From Channallabes apus (lineage: Eukaryota > Chordata > Actinopteri > Siluriformes > Clariidae): a stretch of DNA of 64,000 bases. Positions 21,701-29,668 of the stretch are shown here, one piece after another. A model generated the notes under the pieces. The model had not been told where the DNA came from. It made no database searches and was given only the letters and a program-made list of their open reading frames with translations. Where the stretch lies: the NCBI GenBank assembly GCA_030522415.1, contig CM060118.1:16856151-16920150 (forward strand). The letters run 5' to 3'. Within the stretch, counting starts at the first letter, position 1; the number at the start of each line of letters is the position of its first letter. Both the position numbers and the translations under genes were made by a program.

Positions 21701-21978
21701 GCGCTGTGACAGTGTCTGTGCACCCCATCGCCTCTGTGAGAGCGAGAGCTCCCCGAGGCGATGTTATATTGTGCTTTATTGATATGTTTTTCAACATTTT
21801 TTGGGGAGATATTTTTTGGAACATATTGTTTGGGGGGTACAGTGAAAACTTTATTAGGTTTTGAGTGTAGCCTGTGCTTGTGACACATTGCTGCGTGCAC
21901 ACCGCTGCACTGTCCCATTTCCTCTTCACTGCCACTCTTCCCTTTGCCCTGCCGGGCTCTCCCCGCCACACAGAACAA
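18739..21978 (-). CDS. DIRS tyrosine recombinase ORF (1079 codons open; recombinase in the last ~350)
   Basis: The C-terminal third is a tyrosine recombinase, which inserts the circular DNA copy. The SAM-like N-terminal part has TRSLYDCKWNVFERWC and ILSFLQEMIEKGRAVSTI. The catalytic core has an Arg in SAKRVSEIH (about residue 889), HSTRG (about 1023) and the nucleophile Tyr in FARFYKLDV (about 1057). The frame stays open through the whole RT region upstream, where it overlaps the RT/RNase H frame shifted by one base; that part shows no domain I recognise. An ATG opens it at 21978, but the recombinase may be made from a shorter start or by frameshifting. Extensive RT/YR overlap is known in the DIRS group. 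Confidence 0.85.
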   Translation of the reverse strand: MFCVAGRARQGKGKSGSEEEMGQCSGVHAAMCHKHRLHSKPNKVFTVPPKQYVPKNISPKNVEKHINKAQYNIASGSSRSHRGDGVHRHCHSAKCSRMRSTGHGTVQDSAARWRQNTADKQLAQMHTVPLGIENNTIRVQTAIRVFPPSLQRDNSFPGARGTETGPSRGNFLSVEQKGNKSGSTRREPQRVLLEILSRSKERDSNPPPDTRSARAECIPKEIQVQNAHSLYTPENSAPGRLVYIDRPEGRIFSHKHIPTPQEVSEICLPWCGIRISGATIRLVPQSQSICEMHRSGTDSAQRKRHSSRYLHRRLARDSQLGTGSERTHSYAYGTHTGAGAKIKHRKECFNSHTIHNVSGTGAGLSEVQSATLHRQGEKIHLLHDTISERTQSLLSHMPQTTRTDGISPDGYSPRQTAYEGISTLGGVSGAGPSTSLTEKGKSDVRGGSSTTPVETPEFPDRRGCHGRGPTQKDDNNGCVVIRLGGHSRGQNSEWEMGSAHDQSSHKLSGNASCLSDTKTFSSFSERKSCSCENGQHYSCSVHKSSGGPQIASAAHASTQTDLMGQCQPFIPESDTRTGCDESGRRSAVQGKSLLWGVETEQRSDRTDLEHIWQSDSGSVRVQRQRPMSPVFFPEGPERASGDRCASTRVASHSPIRVPANSADSTNSLQSKRGRSENNTNSSEMARETLACGDHAYARRRTVVSPAAQRPPVTGGGGDLPPSPGTTGTMGLACEWSNLSKTGLPDSVIKTIQNARAASTRSLYDCKWNVFERWCTARHEIPFQCSVAVILSFLQEMIEKGRAVSTIKVFLAAISACHIGWDNKTVGQHPLICRFMKGARRALPVSKPLTPSWDLGVVLDALSTPPFEPIDKIDFKALSFKTALLIALVSAKRVSEIHAFSVHPACLQFMSGDAGVVMKPNPAFMPKVINAISPLELRAFHPPPFASSEQQKLNTLCPVRALRIYTERTRGLRESDQLFVSWVKPRTGKPITKQRLSHWIVEAISLAYSSKGLEPPTGLRAHSTRGMSSSWALFKGVTLQDICEAANWSSPHTFARFYKLDVTAQTLAHAVLSVSTESTN
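19764..21971 (-). CDS. DIRS reverse transcriptase / RNase H ORF (735 codons)
   Basis: The RT domain spans about residues 160-360, with FLVPKKG, RPILDLRALN, FTSIDLKDAYFHI, VLPFGLSLSPRVF and the catalytic YIDDW (about residue 303). RNase H follows, with ITTDASLSGWGG, INYLEMLAVF, VRTDNTTVVAYIN and GADLLSRG. The C-terminal part (TVDLFASKDNAQC, DALAHEW, YAFPP) matches the methyltransferase-like region common to DIRS Pol. All catalytic motifs are present. The first codon at 21971 is GTG and the real start is unclear; translation may depend on the ATG at 21978 in the other frame. Confidence 0.85.
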   Translation of the reverse strand: MWRGEPGRAKGRVAVKRKWDSAAVCTQQCVTSTGYTQNLIKFSLYPPNNMFQKISPQKMLKNISIKHNITSPRGALALTEAMGCTDTVTALSARACAVQATEQFKIQPHDGAKTLQISSWRKCTQSRWVLKTIQFGYRLQFAFSPPAFRGIIHSQVRGELKQVLQEEISSLLNKRAIRVVPPEESHSGFYSRYFLVPKKGTQTLRPILDLRALNVYLKKYKFRMLTHSTLLKIVRQGDWFTSIDLKDAYFHINIYPPHRKFLRFAFRGVVYEYLVLPFGLSLSPRVFVKCTEAALTPLREKGIRLATYIDDWLVTASSEQEAREHTAMLMEHIQELGLRLNTEKSVLIPTQSITYLGLALDSVKFRARLSTDRVKRFTSCMTQFQREHKVCFRTCLRLLGLMASALMVIPLGRLHMREFQRWVASQGLDPARHSRRRVRVTSEAVLALRQWRHPNFLIEGVAMGVVRHRKMITTDASLSGWGGIHEGRIVNGRWGQHMTNLHINYLEMLAVFLTLKHFLPFLRGNHVLVRTDNTTVVAYINRQGGLRSLLLHTLARRLILWGSVNLLSLRATHVQGVMNRGADLLSRGNPSYGEWKLNSEVIEQIWSIYGRATVDLFASKDNAQCHLFFSLKDRSAPLGTDALAHEWPRTLLYAFPPIALIAPTLCRVREEGLKIILIAPRWPGKHWLAEIMHMLDGEPWSLPQRRDLLSQEGGEIFHPHPERLALWAWPVSGPI

Positions 21979-22071
21979 TTGCGGACTCTGGAACTCGTCC
22001 TTAGAACTTTGTGAGGGTCGGGAACTAGCGAACTGTGGTGCTGTTGGTTCCCTCCCTGACGAAAGACCCCG

Positions 22072-23634
22072 TCAAACGGCCTTCTTCTTCCTCCTCACTC
22101 CCTGAAGTTGGGGTTGAGGGTGAGGCTGAGGCGCAGGCTGGGTCGTTTGAGCTGCCGCTGGCTGATAGCTCTTTCTCTGCCAGGGAGCTCTCTGCTCCAC
22201 GACCCCGGTTTGGCCAGCTGCACTCGTCGTCGGTCTCTGCCGTTTTGGAATGCGATAGCTGGGGGGAGGGCGGGCTGTGACCTGCGCAAAGGACTGACGA
22301 AACGGCGGGGGGGGTGCTGCTTGCGTCTTCCTGGGCATGCAGAGCTGTAGCGCTTCGTCATCCCGCTTCTTCTCCTCGCATCTCTTCTGCATGCGGCTTA
22401 AAGCCGAGCCGAAGATGCCTTCTGCCACCACCGGTGCATCCAGGATTGACTCTTTCTCTCTGTCAGAGAGATTTGTCAGGTTGAGCCACCTTCCTCGTTC
22501 CTGGATGACCATAGTGGCCATAGCCTTCCCCGCGGCTTGCACCGCACACCTCTGAAGCCTCAGGGAGAGATCCGTAACGACACAGATCTCCTCCCAATGT
22601 GTCTGACCTGGTGTGGTCGAGGCTTCGTCCTGCAGCTCCGCCTGGTAAGCGGTCAGCAGCGAGGTCGCATTTAGGGCTCTGGCACAGAGCGCGACTGCCT
22701 TGTATGCGCGTTCAGTCATGCTTGACTGAAAGCGCTCTGCCTTCGATGGCAGCGACGGATTTGCAGCCGCCGCGTGTCTCGGGAGCAGGTGCGCAGCCAC
22801 TAGCTGTTCCATGGGGGGCATCCTGAAAAGTCCTGCCTTTTCCATCCCGTCCACGTCCAATGCAGACCCTCCCTGCACTGGCACCTTGCTAGTGAAGGGT
22901 TTATCCTTCCACGTCACCGCGAGCTCCTCCAAGAGCTCTGGGAAGACTGGAAGGAGCTGCCGTGCCGCCCGTTTCGCTCTCGGCAGCCTCTTGCCCTCGT
23001 AGCGAGACTTTGCAGTCTCCGCTACCACGTTTGGCCACTGGATGTCGAGCTTCTCCGCGGCGCGTTTGCACACGTCTTGTAGGTCGACGCTAAGGACCGG
23101 GGATGGTGCCCCGTCCATAGCTCCAGCGGCTCCCGTCGTGGCAAGAAGTTGCTCCGAGTGCGCGGGTGGGAGGAAAGGGGAGTCCTCGAACTCCTCCTCC
23201 TCCTCCGATAGGAGAAAGTCGGACTGGCCGTCTTCCTCAAACTCGAGCTCGCCTTCCTCCTCGTCAGTGCTGAGCACACCGGGCAGAGGAGCGCAGGCGT
23301 CGAGCTGTTCGCCCCACGATAAAGCTGCCGTGGTGGGCAGCTCTACAGGGATGGATACCTGTGGGGTGGTAGCTGGAGTAGGGCTAGGCGAAAGAAGCGG
23401 GTCGAGGCCTGACAGGCTAGCTTGGCGTGCCAGCCTGCGACGAAGACTCTTCTTGGTGAAGCGCGCGCAGTGCTCGCAGGCACCGGGGTTGTCGACCGCC
23501 AGTTGGGCGTGTTTCAGCCCGAGACAAGCTGAGCAGACCTGGTGTGAGTCCTTGCCCGAGATTTTGTTCCCGCAAACGCAGAGTCGCGCGTCTCCTCCTT
23601 CCCTAGCCGTAGCCGTCTGCATTGCTGCAGCCAT
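22072..23634 (-). CDS. DIRS Gag-like protein (about 520 aa)
   Basis: The frame is open from 23829, but the ATG at 23634 (MAAAMQTAT) is the likelier start because the upstream part lies in the inverted repeat and overlaps the TATA-like motif. Near the N-terminus is a Cys-rich motif, CVCGNKISG then VCSACLG then CEHCARF, probably zinc binding. An acidic Glu-rich segment (DEEEGELEFEED) follows, then a helical part (DVCKRAAEKLDIQWP, SMTERAYKAVALCARALN) and a Pro/Gln-rich basic tail ending RRKKKAV. This matches Gag proteins of fish DIRS elements in position and layout. Confidence 0.8.
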   Translation of the reverse strand: MAAAMQTATAREGGDARLCVCGNKISGKDSHQVCSACLGLKHAQLAVDNPGACEHCARFTKKSLRRRLARQASLSGLDPLLSPSPTPATTPQVSIPVELPTTAALSWGEQLDACAPLPGVLSTDEEEGELEFEEDGQSDFLLSEEEEEFEDSPFLPPAHSEQLLATTGAAGAMDGAPSPVLSVDLQDVCKRAAEKLDIQWPNVVAETAKSRYEGKRLPRAKRAARQLLPVFPELLEELAVTWKDKPFTSKVPVQGGSALDVDGMEKAGLFRMPPMEQLVAAHLLPRHAAAANPSLPSKAERFQSSMTERAYKAVALCARALNATSLLTAYQAELQDEASTTPGQTHWEEICVVTDLSLRLQRCAVQAAGKAMATMVIQERGRWLNLTNLSDREKESILDAPVVAEGIFGSALSRMQKRCEEKKRDDEALQLCMPRKTQAAPPPPFRQSFAQVTARPPPSYRIPKRQRPTTSAAGQTGVVEQRAPWQRKSYQPAAAQTTQPAPQPHPQPQLQGVRRKKKAV

Positions 23635-23639
23635 AGTAT

Positions 23640-23853
23640 AGATAGGCTTCTGGTGTGAAGCGAGAAGAGGTTTTTGAATAGCGAAGTGACGTCGTGCTGC
23701 CCCCTTTATACGGGGGGGGGCAAGGCCACGCCAGGACACGACGTCACATCTGCCAGCCAATTGGGGCTGGCGTAATGTAATAGGGCTTCTGAAGAATACG
23801 CGGAAGGGGCGTATCCCATAGTGAGACACCGAAACGTATGCTTGAAAGAGAAC
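23640..23853 (-). repeat. DIRS right inverted terminal repeat and promoter
   Basis: On the minus strand it starts GTTCTCTTTCAAGCATACG and then shares GTGTCTCACTATGGGATACG and the following ~170 bases with the left repeat. A TATAAAGGGGGCAGC motif at about 23710-23697 lies 60-75 bases before the Gag ATG, consistent with a promoter. Confidence 0.8.
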
Positions 23854-24153
23854 TCAGAGTTTGGTAACCCTGAGATAAGAGAAAGAGTTTTCCGTTTCAA
23901 AAAGGCGGGTTTGTCAAACCCGAGAAAGCAGGGTAACTCAAGCCTGTTTCTGAAAGAGAGGTAACTATTACTCAGAGTCAGTTACCGTGGCAACTTGCTC
24001 TGTGAACCTAACCTGGTCGGGAGCAGGTTTTATTCTCTGAACTCGGAGTTTCTGTCGGTCTCCTCCCCTTTTTTAAAGAGACAGCGGTATTTCCCGCCGT
24101 AGCCTTAGTCATTCATTGGCCACATTTCGGACACAAACAGAGAAGACAGGAGA

Positions 24154-24545
24154 ATGGCTTGTCCTTTGGAGGATCCCATAGATGAGGAGGCTGCATTAAT
24201 TCGAAGAGAATTACATTTACGTCGGGCAAGGATTTTTTTTTGTCTTTTCCTCGTACATTTTTGTTTGAGCGTCACCGTTTTTCATTGCTATCAATTACAT
24301 ATATCCATAATCGAATCCATCCTTACATCACTAATGTCACCCATCGTGGCTGTGCTCTTACATCCGAGCAGATACTATGTGCAGCTTTACGTTTCTTTGC
24401 TAATGGAAGCTTTCTGTACAATATCGGGGATGCGGAGGATATTAGTAAGGCCACTGTATGCAGAGCTGTACGGAAAGTGTGCCTCGCTCTGAAACGCTTT
24501 CGCACACTAACCACAAAAAATAAAATGAATGAAATGAAATAAACA
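24154..24545 (+). pseudogene. Harbinger transposase (HARBI1-like) N-terminal fragment, frameshifted
   Basis: The first frame starts MACPLEDPIDEEAALIRREL. A shift near 24230 moves the reading to the frame with FPRTFLFERHRFS, YIHNRIHPYITNVTHRG, LRFFANGSFLYN and SKATVCRAVRKVCLALKRF. These are the conserved N-terminal motifs of PIF/Harbinger nucleases. The DDE catalytic half is missing. It is a transposon remnant, not the host HARBI1 gene. Confidence 0.8.
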
Positions 24546-25708
24546 CAAGTCACAACACTTTATTTGGTCTTCTTTATTTCCTAAAAATTAAAACGTCACA
24601 CATTACTTATTATCTATTATACTGAAATATTTAAATACTTTAAATGTAAACTTACGCATTAACTTGAGCAGCTATGTTTTCCCCCACGCTACCGGTCTCT
24701 GTTTCGCCGATGCAGTGGTGTTATTTAAAAAAAAAAAAAAAAAAAGTATGTGCTCATATTTGCTGTAAGTTTGCATGAGCATATAAAGTTTAGCTGCTGT
24801 TGCCATGGTGACTCGTAATATCTGCGCTCCATTGATAATGGCTTTTTAGAGTTAGTCCACTCAGAGTTGATTGAACTTACTCAGATCAGCTGTTCTGAAA
24901 CCGAAAACTCTGAGTTTTTAATCTCTGAGTCAATCAACTCAGAGTTCAAGTTTAAACTCCGAGTTGTTTGAACCTCCTTTCTGAAACAGGCCCCTGTTGA
25001 CTTCCCAGGCTGGGTCTGCAGGCGGGGTATTAACAAAACAACATAAAAGACCTTCAGCTTCAGGCTGAACTCAGCTGACTGAGAGTCCTTCAATGTTGAC
25101 CGCGACCTAAACTTAGGCCCTTATTACCTTCCTCAAAAAAACCCCGGTCCTGCAGACACCGTTCAATCCTGGGGTGGAAAAACAGTAGACACAAAACATG
25201 ACAATCATCACACAAACACGAGGGTGCACGACTGTGAACAGACAAAAGGGCTATGGGCTATATAATAGGGATACACAGGTGTGGACACAGGTGAACTTGA
25301 TTTAGTGATACCAAAAAATAAGGAAGACAAGTACACACGTAGACACATTAGGGGGAGACAAAGCGGCAGCTCAGTAATCCGGCGAGCCAGATCTTTTTCC
25401 CCAGGACTGAGGTGGCTCAGATGTGACAACAAATGATACAACTGGGAAGGAAAAATTGCACCCCGGAAACCACTGCACTGATTGATTGATGAGCGTGGAG
25501 AATTCACAAGAACAATGGAGATGGACAAAACAGATGCCAGTGATGCAGACACAGCTGAAAGTGAAATGCCTTTTACTTTGAGTTAATTTTTAATGAGCTA
25601 CTTTTTACTTTTTTTTATAAGGGTAACTTTACTTGTACTTCAGTAAAAGTTCACTGAGGTAACAGTCCTTTTACTTAAGTACAAAATTGTATTACTCTTT
25701 CCACCTGT

Positions 25709-25815
25709 CTTTTGACTGTGAGAGAAAACAAGATTACCTGGTGAAAACCCACCAAGTACGGGGAAAACATGCAAAGTCCATGCACGCAAGGCGACAGCCC
25801 CCATGCCGCAGGATA
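25709..25815 (-). repeat. SINE, right part of the split copy
   Basis: It continues the SINE of 17820-17947: GACTGTGAGAGAAAAC, then AAAACCCACCAAGTACGGGG, AACATGCAAAGTCCATGC and a fragment of the tRNA-like head. Confidence 0.75.
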
Positions 25816-26255
25816 AAATTATGATTTCTGATTGCAATTGATACTGTTTAATGTAATTTCTCGTTCCTTGTCCTAGTTTGACCATACTGTGGCTTGTTAT
25901 TGTTAACTAATAACTATATTTAGTTATTAGTTTACAATAATATATATTTTTACTAATATATACTTTTCCTCTTTTATTTGTAATAATTTTTAACTAGCAC
26001 AAAAATCACAAGTCAGTGGATAGTGTGATTTTACCATATACAATCTACTTCTATAATTGTGTTATGTAATTATACATTGAAAATGTGTAACCAGAATATT
26101 TAACATTATTAGTTATTAGTTATTTAACCATAACTGATGCCGTGATTAGTGATTAACTTGCTTCACTTTTCTAAAACAGCCATGTCAAAAGATATAGTCT
26201 GTAGTCTTGGTTACCCTTGATAACTGGCCAAGCAAAGAAAACAACTAAGGAGACT
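25816..26255. other. No gene seen
   Basis: Very AT-rich, with several TTAGTTATTAGTT repeats around 25905-26125. There is no coding signal. Confidence 0.4.
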
Positions 26256-26259
26256 GTTA

Positions 26260-26640
26260 CTTACTGTACAATTGGGTTAAAAACTGTGCAACACATTATT
26301 AAAACCTAGAACAAGAATGTTGAACCATCATCTTTGAGGAAGAAATGTTGTCATTGTTTTTCTTTATTGAGTGATTGTGATCGGCGATCTCTTAAATGTT
26401 CGGAAAAAAGGCTACAGTTTGCTGTGGAGCATTGGAAAAAGGTCTTGTGGTCTGATGAGTCCAGATTTACCTAGTTCAGATTTATCCGGTTCAGGGAGCA
26501 TTAAACATCATTTTCACACATGGATTGGCCACAAAAGAGTCCAGCATTGATAATTGCTGGAATGTATTGCAGAAGACTAAGTCTTGTTGTGACTCTCCCA
26601 TTATCAATACATTTTGTTGGAAAGAAATTAATGAAACTCC
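26260..26640 (+). pseudogene. Decayed Tc1-like transposase fragment
   Basis: The plus strand reads EHWKKVLWSDESRFT around 26430-26475, the region of the first catalytic Asp of Tc1 transposases. Tc1-like words follow in broken frames (WIGHKRVQH-like, then MYCRRLSLVV). No ends are visible and no frame is intact. Confidence 0.65.
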
Positions 26641-27065
26641 AGGTAGTAATAAATGTTGACATTGTATAAGCTAATCAAAACAATGTCACAGCGAATGCAT
26701 GCTGTAAACAAAGCGAAATCTGGTCTGAGGAAATATTGAAGTGTGTGACTTTGGCTTTTTTAAATTTAATGCAGTGAAAGGACAGTTTTCCTCTCTCCTT
26801 CAACTCTCTCGCTTCTCACTTGTTTCCCATTACACAGAGTGACTGGCAATTTTTTTTTTAAAGAAAATATTAAAATAAAGCCATTTTTTAAATAGGACTA
26901 AACTGTACTTCGTTAACCTTGTTTGGGTACCAAATATCATCTCTGAAAAAGAAATCGTGGTCTTAACAAGCAAGTGCTGTATCCACGTCCAGGTATACAC
27001 CTTAGTTAAAAATGTATCACGTTTTTACTATCAGGGATAACCACTAGATGGCACCTTGTACTCAA
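26641..27065. other. No gene seen
   Basis: AT-rich spacer ending in a (TC)n microsatellite at about 27069-27095 followed by TATA repeats. Confidence 0.4.
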
Positions 27066-27068
27066 AGA

Positions 27069-27109
<41 letters not shown>

Positions 27110-27111
27110 TC

Positions 27112-27352
27112 ATTCATTCATTCATTTTCTATACCGCTTAATCCTGTGTTCAGGGTCGCGGGGGACCTGGAGCCTATCCCAGGAGACTTCGGGCACTAGG
27201 CGGGGTACACCCTGGACAGGGTGCCAATCCATCGCAGGGCACACACACATACACACACACTCACACACCCAATCACACACTACGGGCAATTTAGAAACGC
27301 CAATTAGCCTAACCTGCATATCTTTGGACTGTGGGAGGAAACCAGAGTATAT
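27112..27352 (-). repeat. SINE, minus orientation, head missing
   Basis: The tail is ATTCATTCATTCATTCATTT. The body follows with CCTGGAGCCTATCCCAGG, GACAGGGTGCCAATCCATCG and GGACTGTGGGAGGAAACC. The ACTTAAGTA-type element begins at 27353 where the head should continue. Confidence 0.8.
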
Positions 27353-27572
27353 ACAGAGGTGGAAAGAGTAATAACATTTTGTACTCAAATACAAGTACTG
27401 TTACTTCAGTGAAATTTGACTTAAGTACAAGTAAAGTTACCATTATAAAAATCTACTCAAGTAAAAGTAAAAAGTAGCTCATTAAAAAATTTACTCAGAG
27501 TAAAAGTTACCGAGTTACCTAAAAAGTTACCGAGTTAAATGCAACCATGGGGGGGCGTAATCCAGTGTCTTC

Positions 27573-29473
27573 TTGTGCCAGTCCCAAGTCTGGATAAATG
27601 CAGAGGGTTGTGTCAGGAAGGGCATCCGACTTAAAACATTTGCCAAATCAATGATGCGAATCAGAAATATAATTTCCATACCGGATCGGTCGCGGCCCGG
27701 GTTAACAACGACCGCCACTGGTGCTGTTGACTTACAGGGTGCCGGTGGAAATTGGGCTACTGTTGGTCGAAGAAGGAGAGGAGGAAGGCGTGTTCGAAAG
27801 CAGAGAGAGAAGAGGAAAGGAAAGAGTTTAGGAGTGATAGTAGGGACCTTGAATGTTGGGACCATGACAGGGAAGGCAAGAGAGTTGGTTGATATGATGC
27901 AGAGAAGGAAGGTGGATATACTGTGTGTCCAGGAGACCAGGTGGAAAGGTAGCAAAGCTAGAAGCTTAGGATCAGGGTTCAAGTTGTTTTACCATGGTGT
28001 GGATAGGAAAAGAAATGGAGTAGGAGTTATCCTGAAAGAGGAGTTTGTAAGGAATGTCCTAGAGGTGAAGAGAGTATCAGATAGGGTGATGCGTCTGAAG
28101 CTGGAAATTGATGGTGTGATGTTCAATGTTGTTAGTGGTTATGCTCCACAGGTAGGATGTGTGTTAGAAGAGAAGGAGAAATTCTGGAGTGAGTTAGATG
28201 AAGTGATGCAGAGCATCCCCAGAGGTGAGAGAGTTGTGATTGGTGCAGACTTCAATGGACATGTTGGGGAAGGGAACAGAGGGGATGAAAATGTGATGGG
28301 CAGGTTTGGTCTTCAGGACAGGAATGTAGAAGGACAGATGGTGGTGGACTTTGCAAAGAGGATGGAAATGGCAGTAGTAAATACTTTCTTCCAGAAGAGG
28401 CAGGAACGTAGGGTGACATATAAGAGCGGAGACAGAAGCACTCAGGTGGACTACATCTTGTGTCGACGTTGTAATCTGAAAGAGATTAGTGACTGCAAAG
28501 TGTTGGTAGGGGAGAGTGTAGCCAGACAACACAGAATGGTGGTGTGTAAAATAACCCTGGTGGTGAGGAAGGTGAAGAAGACAAAGGCAGAGCAGAGGAC
28601 AAAGTGGTGGAAGCTGAGAAAGGAAGAATGTTGTGTACTCTTTAGGGAGGAGTTGAGACAAGCTATGGGTGGTCAGGAGGTGCTTTCAGTTGACTGGACA
28701 ACTACAGCCAATGTGATCAGGGAGACAGGTAGGAGGGTACTTGGTGTATCATCAGGTAAGGGAAAAGGAGACAAGGAGACTTGGTGGTGGAATGAGGAAG
28801 TCCAGGAGTGTATACAGGGAAAGAGGCTAGCTAGGAAGAAGTGGGACTCTGAGAGGACTGAAGAGAGTAGACAGGAGTACAGGGAGGTGAAGGTAGAAGT
28901 GGCAAAGGCCAAACAAAGAGCATATGAGGACTTGTATGCTAGGCTGGACAGTAAGGAGGGAGAGGTGGATCTGTACAGGTTGGCGAGGCAAAGAGATAGA
29001 GATGGGAAGGATGTGCAGCAGGTTAGAGTGATTAAAGATAGAGATGGAAATGTACTGACAGATGCCAGGAGGGTGATGGGAAGATGGAAGGAGTACTTTG
29101 AGGAGTTGATGAATGAGGAAAACGAAAGAGAACAAAGAGTAGAAGAGGTGACTGTTGTGGAGCAGGAAGTAGCAAATATTAGTAAAAGTGAGGTGAGAAG
29201 GGCGTTGAAGAGGATGAAGAGTGGAAAGGCTGTTGGTCCTGATGACATACCTGTGGAGGTATGGAAGTGCTTAGGAGAGGTGGCAGTAGAGTTTCGGACT
29301 AGTTTGTTTAACGAGATCTTGGAGAGTGAGAGGATTCCAGAGGAATGGAGGAGAAGTGTATTGGTGCCGATTTTTAAGAACAAGGGAGATGTGCAGAGCT
29401 GTGGCAATTACAGAGGCATAAAGCTAATGAGCCATACAATGAAGCTGTGGGAAAGAGTAGTGGAAGCTAGGTT
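27573..29473 (+). CDS. RTE ORF, first part: endonuclease and start of reverse transcriptase
   Basis: About 630 codons are open. The apurinic-type endonuclease has GTLNVGTMTGKAREL, CVQETRWKG, VSGYAPQVG, IGADFNGHVGEG and TQVDYILC. A linker leads to the RT N-terminus with KSGKAVGPDDIPVEVWK, VPIFKNKGD and NYRGIKLMSHTMKLWERV. At EAR the RTE reading stops because the Rex1 3' tail begins; the frame then runs into insert sequence and ends at 29618. The true start may differ from the first ATG. Confidence 0.85.
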
Positions 29474-29630
29474 TCAAGATTCAAGATTCAAGATTCAAGA
29501 TTCTTTATTTGTCACATGCATAGTTATACAAGTACAACACGCAGTGAAATGTATCCTGAACCGCTCCTACTTTGTGCAAATAACAAGAAACAAAAGAAAA
29601 GAAATAATCTATAAATAGAAATAGAAGTTG

Positions 29631-29668
<38 letters not shown>

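Larger units (their letters stand above)
18314..23853 (-). mobile_element. Full-length DIRS-type tyrosine recombinase retrotransposon (about 5.5 kb)
   Basis: Gag (23634-22072), RT/RNase H (21971-19764) and tyrosine recombinase (ending 18739) are all open and on the minus strand. Inverted terminal repeats lie at 18314-18540 and 23640-23853. The element has AAC at each end, consistent with insertion by site-specific recombination with a 3-base overlap and no longer target duplication. An internal complementary region (18566-18662) holds the outer sequences of both ends joined at GTT. It sits inside the Harbinger transposon. Long open frames suggest recent activity. Confidence 0.9.
18284..24993 (+). 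mobile_element. PIF/Harbinger transposon split by a DIRS element
   Basis: The ends are GGGCCTGTTTCAGAAAG (18284) and CTTTCTGAAACAGGCCC (ending 24993), flanked by CTG on both sides as a 3-bp duplication. Subterminal sequence resumes right of the DIRS insertion at 23851 (AACTCAGAGTTTGGTAACCC). A broken N-terminal transposase piece lies at 24154-24545. Own length without the DIRS is about 1.2 kb, so it was already internally deleted. Confidence 0.75.
18179..25428 (-). mobile_element. Solo LTR, minus strand, split by a Harbinger element
   Basis: The two pieces are 18179-18283 and 24994-25428, about 540 bp in all. On the minus strand the LTR starts TGTCACATCTGAGCCACC and ends CCTAGTCATGACA. It has a TATA-like box (TTATATAG near 25260) and an AATAAA signal near 18220. 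Flanks ACAAT (18174-18178) and ACAAA (25429-25433) look like a 5-bp duplication with one change. No internal retroelement domain belongs to it. Confidence 0.6.
17948..25708. mobile_element. ACTTAAGTA-type DNA element, split by later insertions
   Basis: The left end is CAGAGGTGGAAAGTAATGAA at 17948. The right end is an inverted, diverged match ending CTTTCCACCTG near 25707. Next to each end are ACTTAAGTA-rich stretches (18045-18100 and 25620-25685). The piece at 18110-18165 matches 34800-34860 of the second copy in reverse complement. Own sequence is at 17948-18178 and 25429-25708; all between is inserted. No transposase is visible, so its superfamily is uncertain. Confidence 0.65.

Noticed and set aside
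23042..23641. 199-codon plus frame opposite the DIRS Gag
   Set aside because: Antisense shadow of GC-rich Gag coding sequence; no motif.
24154..24492. Host HARBI1 gene
   Set aside because: It lies between Harbinger ends, is frameshifted and lacks the catalytic half.
28673..29407. 244-codon minus frame opposite the RTE ORF
   Set aside because: It is the Ser/Leu-rich antisense shadow of the RTE coding strand.
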